From: Candidatus Pacearchaeota archaeon
GTDB lineage: Archaea; Nanoarchaeota; Nanoarchaeia; Pacearchaeales; GW2011-AR1
DNA length: 64,000 bases
Assembly: GCA_023228245.1 (NCBI GenBank)
Contig: JALOBN010000002.1
Span: 1 to 64,000 of the forward strand
Direction: 5' to 3'
A program made the translations under genes and the position numbers. The notes under the pieces are model-generated. The model was not told where the DNA came from. It worked only from the letters and a program-made list of their open reading frames with translations, and did not search any database. Each line of letters opens with the position of its first letter. Position 1 is the stretch's first letter. Below are positions 56,046 to 63,720 of this stretch, piece after piece.

Positions 56046-56513
56046 TTAAGTTTGGTGATTTCTTTTCACGTGGTCGACGATTATGACAATACATAATATG
56101 AAAAAATCTGCGATTATAAAAGCGAGAGAAAATTTTTTTTGCAACATATTTTTTATAATATAAATTGCGGGTTCGTAGAGAACTAAAAATCCGACGATTA
56201 CTGCGAGTCCGAATGTTAAAAGCACGACGCCAGCCATAGCATCTTTTACTTTTCCAAATTCTTTGTTGTATTCTGGAGAAATTAAATCAATTAATCTTTC
56301 AAAACTCGCGTTAAATAATTCTAGAATTACTACGAGAAATGAAACTATTATTATTGTGATTAAATAAATTTTTGAAACGTCCAAAATTAACGCGACGAAA
56401 ATTGCGAACATTCCGAGAATGATTTGAATTTTTATATTTCGTTCTTGAGAAATTTGTCGATATAATCCTTTTACTGCACAGATTGCACTTTGAAGGAAAC
56501 TAATTTTAGTCAT
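56046..56513 (-). CDS. dgkA: Diacylglycerol/undecaprenol kinase, DgkA type
   Basis: A small trimeric membrane kinase family acting on lipid alcohols. The 155-aa protein has the basic start, the ERNIKIQIILG helix, and the active-site helix ELFNASFERLIDLISPEYNKEFGKVKDAMAGVVLL, where family members have ExxNTAIExxxD and KDxxAAAV. A fourth hydrophobic helix extends the C-terminus by about 30 residues. In an archaeon the lipid may be dolichol or archaeol-like, so the substrate is open. Confidence 0.88.
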   Translation of the reverse strand: MTKISFLQSAICAVKGLYRQISQERNIKIQIILGMFAIFVALILDVSKIYLITIIIVSFLVVILELFNASFERLIDLISPEYNKEFGKVKDAMAGVVLLTFGLAVIVGFLVLYEPAIYIIKNMLQKKFSLAFIIADFFILCIVIIVDHVKRNHQT

Positions 56514-56735
56514 ATTCCAATTGTGGATTGACTATTTATAAAAATTATGTAGGAAGATTTTATTAGTTAAATATTCAGAAAAATAAATTCACTTCATTCA
56601 ATTTTATAACTCCCCGGCCTATTCGTACTTCGCTCGGATTAAATCATTTCAAAATTTTCTTGCTCGCGAAATACTCAATTTGAACATCGGGTTCCCCGAG
56701 TTTAATCGGAATAAATGTGATTTTCAATCACATAA
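56514..56735. other. Intergenic space with hairpin 3' to tRNA-Glu
   Basis: ATGTGATT-TTC-AATCACAT (56715-56733) is a perfect 8-bp stem directly after the tRNA-Glu 3' end and probably ends or trims that transcript. CGGG-TTC-CCCG lies nearby. TTCGCTCGGATTAAATC with TGCTCGCGAAATACTC (about 56634-56690) looks like a diverged relative of the dispersed repeat. No reading frame stands out. Confidence 0.4.
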
Positions 56736-56877
56736 CGCCCCCGCCGAGATTTGAACTCGGGTTGCCACCGTTCTCTGCCTAAGCAGGATGCTTGTCCTAA
56801 GAGGACTGGATTTATTGTCTCAACGACTAAAATCGAACATGAGAGGGTGGAGTCCTTGGCCTCTAGACTACGGGGGC
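56736..56877 (-). tRNA. tRNA-Glu (anticodon CTC) with 69-nt intron
   Basis: Acceptor GCCCCCG/CGGGGGC, D arm GTCTAGAGGCCAAGGAC, anticodon stem CCACC/GGTGG, T arm CCGAG/CTCGG with TTCAAAT, discriminator G. CTCTCA is followed by a 69-nt intron before position 38. The intron folds into GTCCT-CTT-AGGAC and AAGC-ATCCT-GCTT hairpins. Total 142 nt, mature 73 nt. Confidence 0.92.
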
Positions 56878-56955
56878 TCAAAAATCAAAGTTGTCTTTGG
56901 TTTAAAAATTTATTATTAGTAAACTTTTAATAGTTTAATCTCGAGGAAAATATAT

Positions 56956-57041
56956 AGCCCTATAGTACAGCGGTCAAGTATACGGCCCTCTGGAGTTTTC
57001 AGGGAAAGGCTGTGACCCAGGTTCGAATCCTGGTAGGGCTA
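56956..57041 (+). tRNA. tRNA-Gln (anticodon CTG) with about 13-nt intron
   Basis: Acceptor AGCCCTA/TAGGGCT, anticodon stem CGGCC/GGCTG, T arm CCAGG/CCTGG with TTCGAAT, discriminator A. The 20-nt anticodon loop CTCTGG... contains a 13-nt intron after position 37. It is divergent from tRNA-Glu. Confidence 0.92.
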
Positions 57042-57079
57042 TTAGAAATGTTTTTATATTTTAGATTATTTTATTTTTA

Positions 57080-57379
57080 ATGGTGATGAATACAATTTTA
57101 ATTTTTGCAATTGCTGTCGCTGCTTTAATCTGGTTGCTTTCTGTAATTAAAGGACATAAACATAGATTGGTTGCAATATTTTTAATTGGATTTTTATTTT
57201 TTTCAATTTACGGATTTAATATAACCTTCTCGGGAAAAAATATTTCTCTAGACAACTTTGAAGATTTTGGCAACGCTGCTAAACTTTATCTTTCGTGGTA
57301 TGGAAATGTTTTCAATAATATGCAAATCCTTACTGCGAACGCGGTGAAATTAGATTGGAAAGGCAATGACACAACATAA
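57080..57379 (+). CDS. Small membrane protein, 99 aa
   Basis: Two hydrophobic helices (about 5-20 and 30-48) precede a soluble tail (GKNISLDNFEDFGNAAKLYLSWYGNVFNN) that ends in DWKGNDTT. No known motif. It follows tRNA-Gln by 38 nt and may be co-transcribed. Similar tail-bearing membrane peptides occur in other DPANN genomes, but I cannot name a family. Confidence 0.65.
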   Translation: MVMNTILIFAIAVAALIWLLSVIKGHKHRLVAIFLIGFLFFSIYGFNITFSGKNISLDNFEDFGNAAKLYLSWYGNVFNNMQILTANAVKLDWKGNDTT

Positions 57380-57413
57380 TATTTATAAACTATAGGTTGT
57401 AATATATATTATT

Positions 57414-57689
57414 ATGGTGAAAAAAAGAGTGAAGAAAGTGAGCAGAAAATCTGCAAGAAAATCTTCTCCGATTGTTGGAAAAAAAAGAAAAATTTCTGTT
57501 TTGTTGAATAATCTTTTATTATTCATCGCACTTGCACTTGTTTCGCTTGTTTTGAAAGAATTTATTTCTGAAGAATATCCTTTTTTTATTGATTTGTTTT
57601 TTGTTTTATTTATTGTATTCGGATTCATTGCAGTCGCTTTCCTTATTGTATTTTTGATTTTACTTTTGGTTAAAGCACTTAAGAAATAA
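57414..57689 (+). CDS. Small membrane protein with basic N-terminus, 91 aa
   Basis: The first 28 residues are a lysine/arginine/serine stretch (MVKKRVKKVSRKSARKSS), followed by two long hydrophobic helices (about 30-50 and 60-88). A cytoplasmic basic tail on a two-helix anchor could bind RNA, DNA or acidic lipid. TTTATAAAC about 25 nt upstream gives a leaderless promoter. Not recognised further. Confidence 0.65.
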   Translation: MVKKRVKKVSRKSARKSSPIVGKKRKISVLLNNLLLFIALALVSLVLKEFISEEYPFFIDLFFVLFIVFGFIAVAFLIVFLILLLVKALKK

Positions 57690-57729
57690 TTTTAGATTTC
57701 TATTTCGATAATTTTATTATCAATAAATA

Positions 57730-57875
57730 AGCCTGTGCTGAGGATTGAACTCAGGACCTCGACATTTTTGGATTATCCAATTCTTCAACTTCCTGTTGGG
57801 ATGCTGGAACTGTGAAGAACCCGCAGGAGGTTCTCATTACCAATGTCGCGCTCTAACCAACTGAGCTACGCAGGC
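57730..57875 (-). tRNA. tRNA-Thr (anticodon GGT) with 72-nt intron and acceptor mismatch
   Basis: D arm GCTCAGTTGGTTAGAGC, anticodon stem CGACA/TGTCG with loop TTGGTA..A, T arm CTGAG/CTCAG with TTCAATC, discriminator T. A 72-nt intron after position 37 folds into GAACC/GGTTC, CTTCA..TGAAG and TTGGA/TCCAA hairpins. The acceptor GCCTGCG against CACAGGC has a C6-A67 mismatch that would need editing or tolerance. Total 146 nt. Confidence 0.88.
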
Positions 57876-57926
57876 ATTTAACTTTCTATAACTGAAAATT
57901 TAAAAACCTTTATTCTACCTTCTATT

Positions 57927-58412
57927 ATGGAAGATTGCAGGAAACTCGAGAAACTTAAAGCAGATTACAAAGTTTTTCAAGAAAAATATTCTTTACCTAA
58001 TTTTAATGAACTTAATGAAGATTTTCAGATAGAAAAAATTGCAGAGTTCGAGACAGATTTTATTCTTCGAGAAGTTAGAAAATATGTTACTGACAAATTT
58101 TTTAATTATCTTAGATTTATTGAATCTTTAATTAATCCGTCGAATTCGCCGATGTTTGTTTTTGCGATTGCAAAGACGCTTGGCGTAGCTGAAAAAGAAA
58201 AACTTGCTGAAGTTTACAAAAAAATTACAAAAATTGAGATTGATTTTATTGATTTGGATTTGAATTATTCCGAGGAAAAAGAAGCAGATTCGATAAAAAA
58301 TTATTCTAAACTTTGGAAAGAAGTTAAGAAAGAAATTTCAGGAATTATTGAGGTAATGAGAAAGAATTTGGATAATAAATCTGAAGACAACGGGAAATGT
58401 TATTTCGGATAA
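57927..58412 (+). CDS. Hypothetical helical protein, 161 aa
   Basis: A soluble all-alpha protein (KLEKLKADYKVFQEKYSLPNFNELNEDF at the start, NKITKIEIDFIDLDLNYSEEKEADSIKN later). The layout resembles conserved small helical proteins of Pacearchaeota/Woesearchaeota, but I cannot attach a family name or function. Its own start follows TTTAAAAAC-like promoter sequence, downstream of tRNA-Thr on the other strand. Confidence 0.62.
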   Translation: MEDCRKLEKLKADYKVFQEKYSLPNFNELNEDFQIEKIAEFETDFILREVRKYVTDKFFNYLRFIESLINPSNSPMFVFAIAKTLGVAEKEKLAEVYKKITKIEIDFIDLDLNYSEEKEADSIKNYSKLWKEVKKEISGIIEVMRKNLDNKSEDNGKCYFG

Positions 58413-58442
58413 ATATTTATATTCAGTTATCTGAACGTTTTT

Positions 58443-58490
58443 ATGAAAAATAGGAAATTTTTCAAACAACTAAATGGGAAATTTAATTGA
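58443..58490 (+). CDS. 15-codon leader ORF before the gene at 58491
   Basis: ATTTATATT at about 58415-58423 would start transcription near 58440, so ATG 58443 is probably the first codon of the mRNA. The frame (MKNRKFFKQLNGKFN) ends in TGA immediately before the ATG of the 83-aa gene. A leader peptide or a fortuitous frame; coupling is plausible. Confidence 0.3.
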   Translation: MKNRKFFKQLNGKFN

Positions 58491-58742
58491 ATGAAAAAGC
58501 ATTTTGTTAAAAAACAGATTTTGATTTTATTTGTTTTTTCTGTTTTAGTTTCTGCAGCGTCGATAATTCATGGGGTATTTTTTGATTTGGATTTTTCTCA
58601 AATACAAAGATTAACTTTGGAAGGGTTTGTTCTTACTTTAGTGATAATCTTTCCAGCAATTTTATTTTTAGAATGGGTTTTTGATTTGAACAACGAAGAA
58701 AGATTTGATTCTTTAGAAAGAAAAATAAATAAAAAAAATTAA
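58491..58742 (+). CDS. Small membrane protein, 83 aa
   Basis: Two hydrophobic helices (about 8-26 and 41-62) and a charged C-terminal tail (DLNNEERFDSLERKINKKN). No motif is recognised. Its stop interlocks with the pheT stop as TTAA. A leader frame precedes it without a gap. Confidence 0.62.
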   Translation: MKKHFVKKQILILFVFSVLVSAASIIHGVFFDLDFSQIQRLTLEGFVLTLVIIFPAILFLEWVFDLNNEERFDSLERKINKKN

Positions 58743-60361
58743 TTTAGTTTTTTATAAACTTCTTCTAAATTAATTTCAAATAATGAGACGGGCATTTTTA
58801 TTTTCCAGTTTCTTAAAATCTTTGGATGAATTTCTCCAATGAAACCGATTGTTTTATCTTCTAATTTTATTTCGGCGGTTCTTCCGTCGATAAAATAATT
58901 TGGGACCTTTTCTGGTTCTATTATTTTTATATTTACATTTAACATTCTGAAAAGATACTCTAAAATTTGTCTGACTTCTGTGAAATTTGCAGGAGCGACA
59001 GCAAGGGCTAAATTGTCTGTTTCTTCTGGTGTGAAAACTTTTCCAACCTCAAAAATTTTCTGCGGATATTCTGAATCGACATTTTCTGAGAGAATCTTCA
59101 TCATATAATGTGTCAAGTCTTTTCTTAAAATTGTGAAATCTGTTTTTGAATTTTCAACCTCAATAATTTTTTCTTCGGGAATAATCATATTTCTAAATTG
59201 TTCTCTCTTTGTTGTAAGATGATAATTTGAAATTTCGATTAAATTTAATCCCGAAAGTATTTCTCCAATTTTTCTTTTTATTATCTCTTTTTTGTTTATC
59301 TCACCTGTCGTTGCCACTTCAGGGATTTCTGGAATAAAATTTTCGTATCCGTAAGCGATTGCAATGTCTTCGATTAAATCTACTTCGTGGAGTATGTCTG
59401 TTCTCCAAGCAGGAGTTTCTACAATTCCTTTGTTGTAATTGTGCCCCATTTTTTCTATTAAAGTTTTTACTTCCTTTTCTTTTAATTCAACTCCAAGAAG
59501 TTTGTTAACGTTTTTTATGTCGATTTTCATTTTTTCAGGATTCAAATTCGGGGTTATTTTTTTGTCTTTGTATTGAAGTTCCATCTGATAAATTTTCCCA
59601 CCCATTTCTGCAAGATTTGTTACAATTATATTCAATGTTTTACTTAATGTTGAGAAATCAAATCCAGAACATTCGACAAAAACATCTGTTGTTTCTGTTG
59701 TAACTTTTCCTGTTTGGTGCGAATTAATTATTGGGGGCATACTCAAAATATTATTATCTGCGTCGATAAAAACAGGGAATTTTGCTTTTCCCGCAAGAAG
59801 ATGTGCATATTCTTTTCCTGTTGGATGTCGTTGCAGAATTTGCAAACCAGACATTTCTCTATCTGATTCAAGTGGAATAAATTTTATTTTATCTGGTTCC
59901 ATTGCTATGAAGGTTATTGGGAGTTTTATTTTTTCCATAGGATAAATTCCTATTGCAAGCTTTTTTCTTTTTCTTCCGAGAGTTTGGTGAAGTTTTTCCT
60001 GAATGTCAATCATTTCTTTAATTTTGTCGTCGTCGAATTTCAATCCTTTTACAATTGCACACACGGTGTACGGACGAATATCCTTTAATGAAGAATCAAT
60101 TTTTATCAAGTAATTTTTTTCCGGTTTGTTTATTTTATATTCTTTAATTCCTGTTTGTTTTCCTAAAAATGCAAGGAAACTTCTTTTGAATCCGTGATAA
60201 GAAAGTAAGTCGGGACGGTTCGGGAAAACTTCAATTTCTAATTCATTGTCGTCCAATCTTTGGAAAGGAGTTCCGAACATTGCAATTTTATTTTGCATTT
60301 TCTCGTCGAGTTTTCCTATTTCTTTTTCAAATTGTTTTCGTGGAAATATTGCACTTGCCAT
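58739..60361 (-). CDS. pheT: Phenylalanyl-tRNA synthetase beta subunit
   Basis: PheT binds and edits with PheS to charge tRNA-Phe. The 540-aa archaeal-length subunit has the B3/B4 editing region (DIRPYTVCAIVKGLKF; FIPLESDREMSGLQIL; PPIINSHQTGKVTTETTDVFVE), the B5 helical domain and the class-II-like fold with EIPEVATTGEIN. The ATG at 60361 overlaps the HIT gene stop as TAATG. Genes run pheS, mini-ORF, HIT, pheT, so the two subunits are separated by a HIT hydrolase. Confidence 0.96.
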   Translation of the reverse strand: MASAIFPRKQFEKEIGKLDEKMQNKIAMFGTPFQRLDDNELEIEVFPNRPDLLSYHGFKRSFLAFLGKQTGIKEYKINKPEKNYLIKIDSSLKDIRPYTVCAIVKGLKFDDDKIKEMIDIQEKLHQTLGRKRKKLAIGIYPMEKIKLPITFIAMEPDKIKFIPLESDREMSGLQILQRHPTGKEYAHLLAGKAKFPVFIDADNNILSMPPIINSHQTGKVTTETTDVFVECSGFDFSTLSKTLNIIVTNLAEMGGKIYQMELQYKDKKITPNLNPEKMKIDIKNVNKLLGVELKEKEVKTLIEKMGHNYNKGIVETPAWRTDILHEVDLIEDIAIAYGYENFIPEIPEVATTGEINKKEIIKRKIGEILSGLNLIEISNYHLTTKREQFRNMIIPEEKIIEVENSKTDFTILRKDLTHYMMKILSENVDSEYPQKIFEVGKVFTPEETDNLALAVAPANFTEVRQILEYLFRMLNVNIKIIEPEKVPNYFIDGRTAEIKLEDKTIGFIGEIHPKILRNWKIKMPVSLFEINLEEVYKKLN

Positions 60362-60762
60362 TATTCTTTTATCCTCTTTGCAATTTTATTTAATTCTTCT
60401 AAATTTGTTTTTGATTTTCTTGAACTGATTTCGTCTGCTTTATTTATTGGAATCAAATGAATATGAACGTGTGGAACTCCGAAACCCTCAATAATTACGC
60501 CGACTCTTTTTGGATTTAATTTTTCTTTTAATATTTTTGCAACTTCTTTTGCTTTTAACATTAATTTTGTGTATTCTCTTTTTTTCATGTCGAAAATATA
60601 ATCGTCGTGTTTTTTTGGAATTAACAATGTGTGTCCGGTAGTTACTGGATTCATATCTAAGAAAGCGACGTATTTTTTATCTTCCCAAATTTTTACTGCT
60701 GGAATTTCTCCATTTGCAATTTTACAAAATATACATTCGCTGTTTGTTGTTTCTTTGCTCAT
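60361..60762 (-). CDS. HIT family hydrolase
   Basis: The 133-aa protein has the N-terminal CIFCKIANGEIPAVKIWEDKKYVAFLD and the HIT triad HVHIHLIP. HIT proteins hydrolyse Ap4A, AMP-lysine and similar nucleotides. Ap4A arises as a by-product of aminoacyl-tRNA synthetases, which fits its place between pheS and pheT. The ATG at 60762 is used, because the upstream frame opens with GTG. Confidence 0.94.
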   Translation of the reverse strand: MSKETTNSECIFCKIANGEIPAVKIWEDKKYVAFLDMNPVTTGHTLLIPKKHDDYIFDMKKREYTKLMLKAKEVAKILKEKLNPKRVGVIIEGFGVPHVHIHLIPINKADEISSRKSKTNLEELNKIAKRIKE

Positions 60763-60881
60763 TATTTCCACCCCCCACTCTCAACTCCACTCATTGCATT
60801 TAATGTTTTTCCTGCATTCGTGAAATTGTTCGCCGCCCAATGGAAAGTTAATTTGTATTTGCAAAATTCTTTATTTTTCAT
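60762..60881 (-). CDS. 39-aa ORF coupled at both ends, carrying dispersed repeat copy C
   Basis: The ATG at 60881 overlaps the pheS stop as ATGA, and the TAA at 60762 overlaps the HIT start as TAATG. The first half (KNKEFCKYKLTFHW) has no known match; the middle FTNAGK is coded by repeat copy C in the same reading frame as copy D in pheS. Either a real micro-protein or a spacer frame kept open by coupling. Confidence 0.4.
   Translation of the reverse strand: MKNKEFCKYKLTFHWAANNFTNAGKTLNAMSGVESGGWK
60790..60825 (-). repeat. Dispersed repeat, copy C
   Basis: CTCATTGC, a 16-nt spacer and GCATTCGTGAAA. On the minus strand it reads TTTCACGAATGCAGGAAAAA then GCAATGAG and encodes FTNAGK within the 39-aa frame. 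Confidence 0.75.
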
Positions 60882-62449
60882 TTTATCCAAAATTTCATTT
60901 TTCTTAATTGAGATAAATTGTTTTTGTAAAGTTCCCTTAAATCTTTTATTTCGTAGTAATCCATAATCATTCTGTCGAAACCCGGGCCCCATGCGAGAAC
61001 TGTAACGTTTTCTCCTAAAAGAGGTATTACAACTTCAGGACGGAAAATTCCTGCGCCACCTAATTCGTACCACATTTTTTTCTCAGAATGCCAGACTTCA
61101 ATTCCCACGCTTGGTTCTGTATAAGGATAATAAGACGGACGGAATCTTACTTTTTCGAACCCCATTTTTTTATAGAATTCTCTTAAGTATCCTAAAAGAT
61201 TTCTGAAATTTAAATTTTTACCGACGACAATTCCTTCTGACTGATTGAATTCAAATCCGTGTTTCCAGTCTACTGTCTCGTTTCTGAAACATCTTCCGAC
61301 TGCGAAGAATTTTGCTGGAATATCTTTTTTATCTAATTCTGCGAGGGTGTGTGCAGATAAGCAAGTTGTGTGAGTTCGCAAAACCATTTTTTTTGCTTCT
61401 TCTTCGTCCCATTGATAGCCCCAACCTTTGCTTTTATCGACGCCATTTTCGTGAGATTCTTTTACTGCTTTGACTAATTTTTTATCGAGCTCGCGACCTC
61501 GCTCATTGCTATCAAATCTTTTTCCGGCATTCGTGAAATCGCTCGGCAGTTCTGCTTTTTTATTTATGAAGAATGTGTCTTGCATTTCTCTTGCTGGGTG
61601 ATCTTGCGGTGTGAAAAGTGCGTCGAAAACCCAGAATGAACTTTGCAATAAATCTCCTGTCATTTCTTTGAATCCCATTTCTGACCAAACTTTTCTTGCG
61701 TAATCTGTTGCTTGATTTACAAAATGTCTTTTTCCTCCATTTACCGACGGTAATTGTGAAGTTACATCATATCTTCTGAATTTTTTTCCTTTCCATGCTG
61801 ATTCTTTTTCAAGAAGTTTTGATGTGATTGCTTCGATTAATTCTCCTGTTTTCTTTCCTGATTTTATAATTTCGTCTCCGAGCTTTGTGATTTCAATGTC
61901 GACGATTTCTTCTTCTTTAATTTGAATTATTCCTCTTCTTTTTTCTAAAGATTTTAATCCGTATTGCTGTTCTGGTGTGAGTTTGTTATAATCAACAGGA
62001 ATTAAATCCAAAAATAATTCTTCTAAACTTCTTCTCGCGACTTCGTCGCCTTTTCCTTCGAGAGTTACTCTTTCGTTTTTTATTTCAATTAATGCTTTTT
62101 TCTTTAACGCACCGATTGAAGCTTTGAATTCGTCTTCGGAAAGTCCACTTTGTTTTTGTGCATCTTCGAGTTTTAAAATTTTCTTTTCGTTTAATAAATT
62201 AATTAATCTTCTTTCAGGAAGCCCTTTCTTTTTGTATAACGCACCGTTAACTCCGAGTTCGACGATTTTATTTTTCTTGTGAGATAAATTTACAATTCCT
62301 TTATTTCCTAAATAATCGAGCGCTCTTAATACCGAAGTTTTGTCGAGCTTCGAATTTCGTGAAATTTCATCTACATTTCGTTCTTTCAAGTAAGGCAGAA
62401 TTTTAATTTCGTTTGGACTTAAAGATTCAATAAGTTTTTCATAACTCAT
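60878..62449 (-). CDS. pheS: Phenylalanyl-tRNA synthetase alpha subunit with repeat-derived insert
   Basis: The catalytic class II subunit. The 523-aa protein has two N-terminal winged-helix units (1-140), motif 1 near FVNQATDYARKVWSEMGF, motif 2 (HTTCLSAHTLAEL to GRCFRNETVDWKHGFEFNQSEG) and motif 3 (LAWGPGFDRMIMDYY). Residues about 303-323 (SDFTNAGKRFDSNERGRELD) are extra compared with the archaeal PheS pattern, in which the ELP segment runs straight into the ELVERVKE-type helix. That insert is coded by dispersed repeat copy D, in the same frame as copy C. The insert lies on a surface loop and is evidently tolerated. Confidence 0.96.
   Translation of the reverse strand: MSYEKLIESLSPNEIKILPYLKERNVDEISRNSKLDKTSVLRALDYLGNKGIVNLSHKKNKIVELGVNGALYKKKGLPERRLINLLNEKKILKLEDAQKQSGLSEDEFKASIGALKKKALIEIKNERVTLEGKGDEVARRSLEELFLDLIPVDYNKLTPEQQYGLKSLEKRRGIIQIKEEEIVDIEITKLGDEIIKSGKKTGELIEAITSKLLEKESAWKGKKFRRYDVTSQLPSVNGGKRHFVNQATDYARKVWSEMGFKEMTGDLLQSSFWVFDALFTPQDHPAREMQDTFFINKKAELPSDFTNAGKRFDSNERGRELDKKLVKAVKESHENGVDKSKGWGYQWDEEEAKKMVLRTHTTCLSAHTLAELDKKDIPAKFFAVGRCFRNETVDWKHGFEFNQSEGIVVGKNLNFRNLLGYLREFYKKMGFEKVRFRPSYYPYTEPSVGIEVWHSEKKMWYELGGAGIFRPEVVIPLLGENVTVLAWGPGFDRMIMDYYEIKDLRELYKNNLSQLRKMKFWIK
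61498..61538 (-). repeat. Dispersed repeat, copy D (inside pheS)
   Basis: CTCGCTCATTGC, a 17-nt spacer and GCATTCGTGAAA. It adds an in-frame segment to PheS; the flanking TCGCGA/TCGCTCGGC bases extend the similarity. Confidence 0.8.
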
Positions 62450-62478
62450 TCAATTTCTAAAGAATTCGCATTAAAATA

Positions 62479-62550
62479 GGTTTCTTTTTTTAAAAAGAAA
62501 CTATAATGGTAGAAAAACATAAAAGCGGCAAAATTCTTTTGCGATGTTTT
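62479..62550. repeat. Second copy of the paired-hairpin motif
   Basis: GGTTTCTTT/AAAGAAACTA, linker TAATGGTAGAAA and hairpin AAAACAT/ATGTTTT (62514-62520 with 62544-62550). The first hairpin and linker match 35664-35697. It lies between rnp3 and pheS, in the 5' region of pheS. Confidence 0.45.
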
Positions 62551-62996
62551 TACAGGGTAGAAATCATCCAAGTTGGCATTCCTAAAATTAAACCGAAAGA
62601 TTTCAAGTCATAAATATTCCTCTTATTTTCTTTGGAAATGAACTTCATTTTGAGTTTATTTTTATTGCAGATTTGGATGTTTTGTTTTACTCTTGCTAAA
62701 ATTCTCGCTTTTTCTTTTTCGCTTGTTTTTATTATTTCGTCGAGGTTTATTCCAATAATTATTTCTTTCTTTTTTGCTAACTTTGCAAGAACGTGATTTA
62801 ACCCAGAATTTCTCTGCTTCTGAAAGTCTTTTCTTTTTTCCATATTCAGCAGAAGAATTTGTATATTTTCTTTCTCCAAAATTTTTCTGTTCAATTCGTC
62901 GTCGTCAGAGGTGAAAATTATACTTTTATTTAAATTTTCTTTTATAAGTTTTCTTGCTTTGTCAAAATTATCTTCTTGAATTAATATTTGTTCCAT
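62550..62996 (-). CDS. rnp3: RNase P protein component 3 (Rpp30)
   Basis: Rpp30 is a PHP-fold subunit of archaeal RNase P, which trims tRNA 5' ends. The 148-aa protein keeps the signature RKDFQKQRNSGLNHVLAKLAKKKEIIIGINLDEI and the C-terminal RNIYDLKSFGLILGMP. It is much shorter than the usual 210-240 aa, mostly in the N-terminal half. Its start overlaps no gene but comes directly after the pyrH stop (62997), so the two are co-transcribed. Confidence 0.9.
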   Translation of the reverse strand: MEQILIQEDNFDKARKLIKENLNKSIIFTSDDDELNRKILEKENIQILLLNMEKRKDFQKQRNSGLNHVLAKLAKKKEIIIGINLDEIIKTSEKEKARILARVKQNIQICNKNKLKMKFISKENKRNIYDLKSFGLILGMPTWMISTL

Positions 62997-63683
62997 TTAA
63001 AATCCAATTTTTGTTCCTTTAAACTTTTTTCCATTCAGCAAATTGTCGAGTTGCTTCATATCTTTCCCGAGAATGTAAGTTTTGATTTTGTTTTCCATAA
63101 TTCTTTTTGCTGCACTTTGGTCTAGGACGAAATGCTGTCCTGGTTTGAATTTTAATTTGTTTGCAATATTGTTAAAATCTTCCCAAGAAATTTCTGAAAT
63201 GAATTTCGCGTCTTTGAATTCTTTTGGATTTTTGTCATAAAGTCCTGGAACATCTGTTAAGTTTATGAAATCGGTTTTTAATTTTCTCGCGATTTCTGCT
63301 GATGTGGAATCTGAAGTTTGATTTGGTTTGTATTCTAATGCTCCGCAAAATACGACGTTATATTTTTTTATATATTCTTTTAGAAGTTCCATTGTGTGCG
63401 GAATTCCCATTTCTGGATTTTGATTAAAAAAATAATTCATAAAACGCGCGTTCATTCTCGTCGCTGAAATCCCCGAAAAACTTTGCAAAGTTTCATTTGC
63501 TCCGACTTCTCTTAATGCAGAAATATATTTTCTCGCAACGCTTCCGCCACCGCACACGACTACAAATTTGTATTTCTTCGTATTTTTTAAAATTACTTTT
63601 TTGAATTCCTGGAGATATTTTACACTAACATCGTCGGGAATTATCAAACTTCCGCCTAAACTTAGAACAATCACCTTTTTCAT
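62997..63683 (-). CDS. pyrH: UMP kinase
   Basis: The 228-aa amino-acid-kinase-fold enzyme makes UDP from UMP. Motifs: VLSLGGSLI (phosphate site), VVVCGGGSVARKYI, the substrate loop FSGISATRMNARFM, NQTSDSTSAEIARKL and FINLTDVPGLYDKNPKEFKDAKFI. Length and sequence fit the archaeal PyrH group. Rnp3 follows immediately. Confidence 0.95.
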   Translation of the reverse strand: MKKVIVLSLGGSLIIPDDVSVKYLQEFKKVILKNTKKYKFVVVCGGGSVARKYISALREVGANETLQSFSGISATRMNARFMNYFFNQNPEMGIPHTMELLKEYIKKYNVVFCGALEYKPNQTSDSTSAEIARKLKTDFINLTDVPGLYDKNPKEFKDAKFISEISWEDFNNIANKLKFKPGQHFVLDQSAAKRIMENKIKTYILGKDMKQLDNLLNGKKFKGTKIGF

Positions 63684-63720
63684 AGTGAAGAAAAGTGAAA
63701 GGGATTTTTATATTTTGGGA

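Noticed and set aside
60882..60992. Upstream extension of the 39-aa frame into the pheS coding region
   Set aside because: The extension is out of phase with pheS and matches nothing; the ATG at 60881 fits the ATGA overlap.
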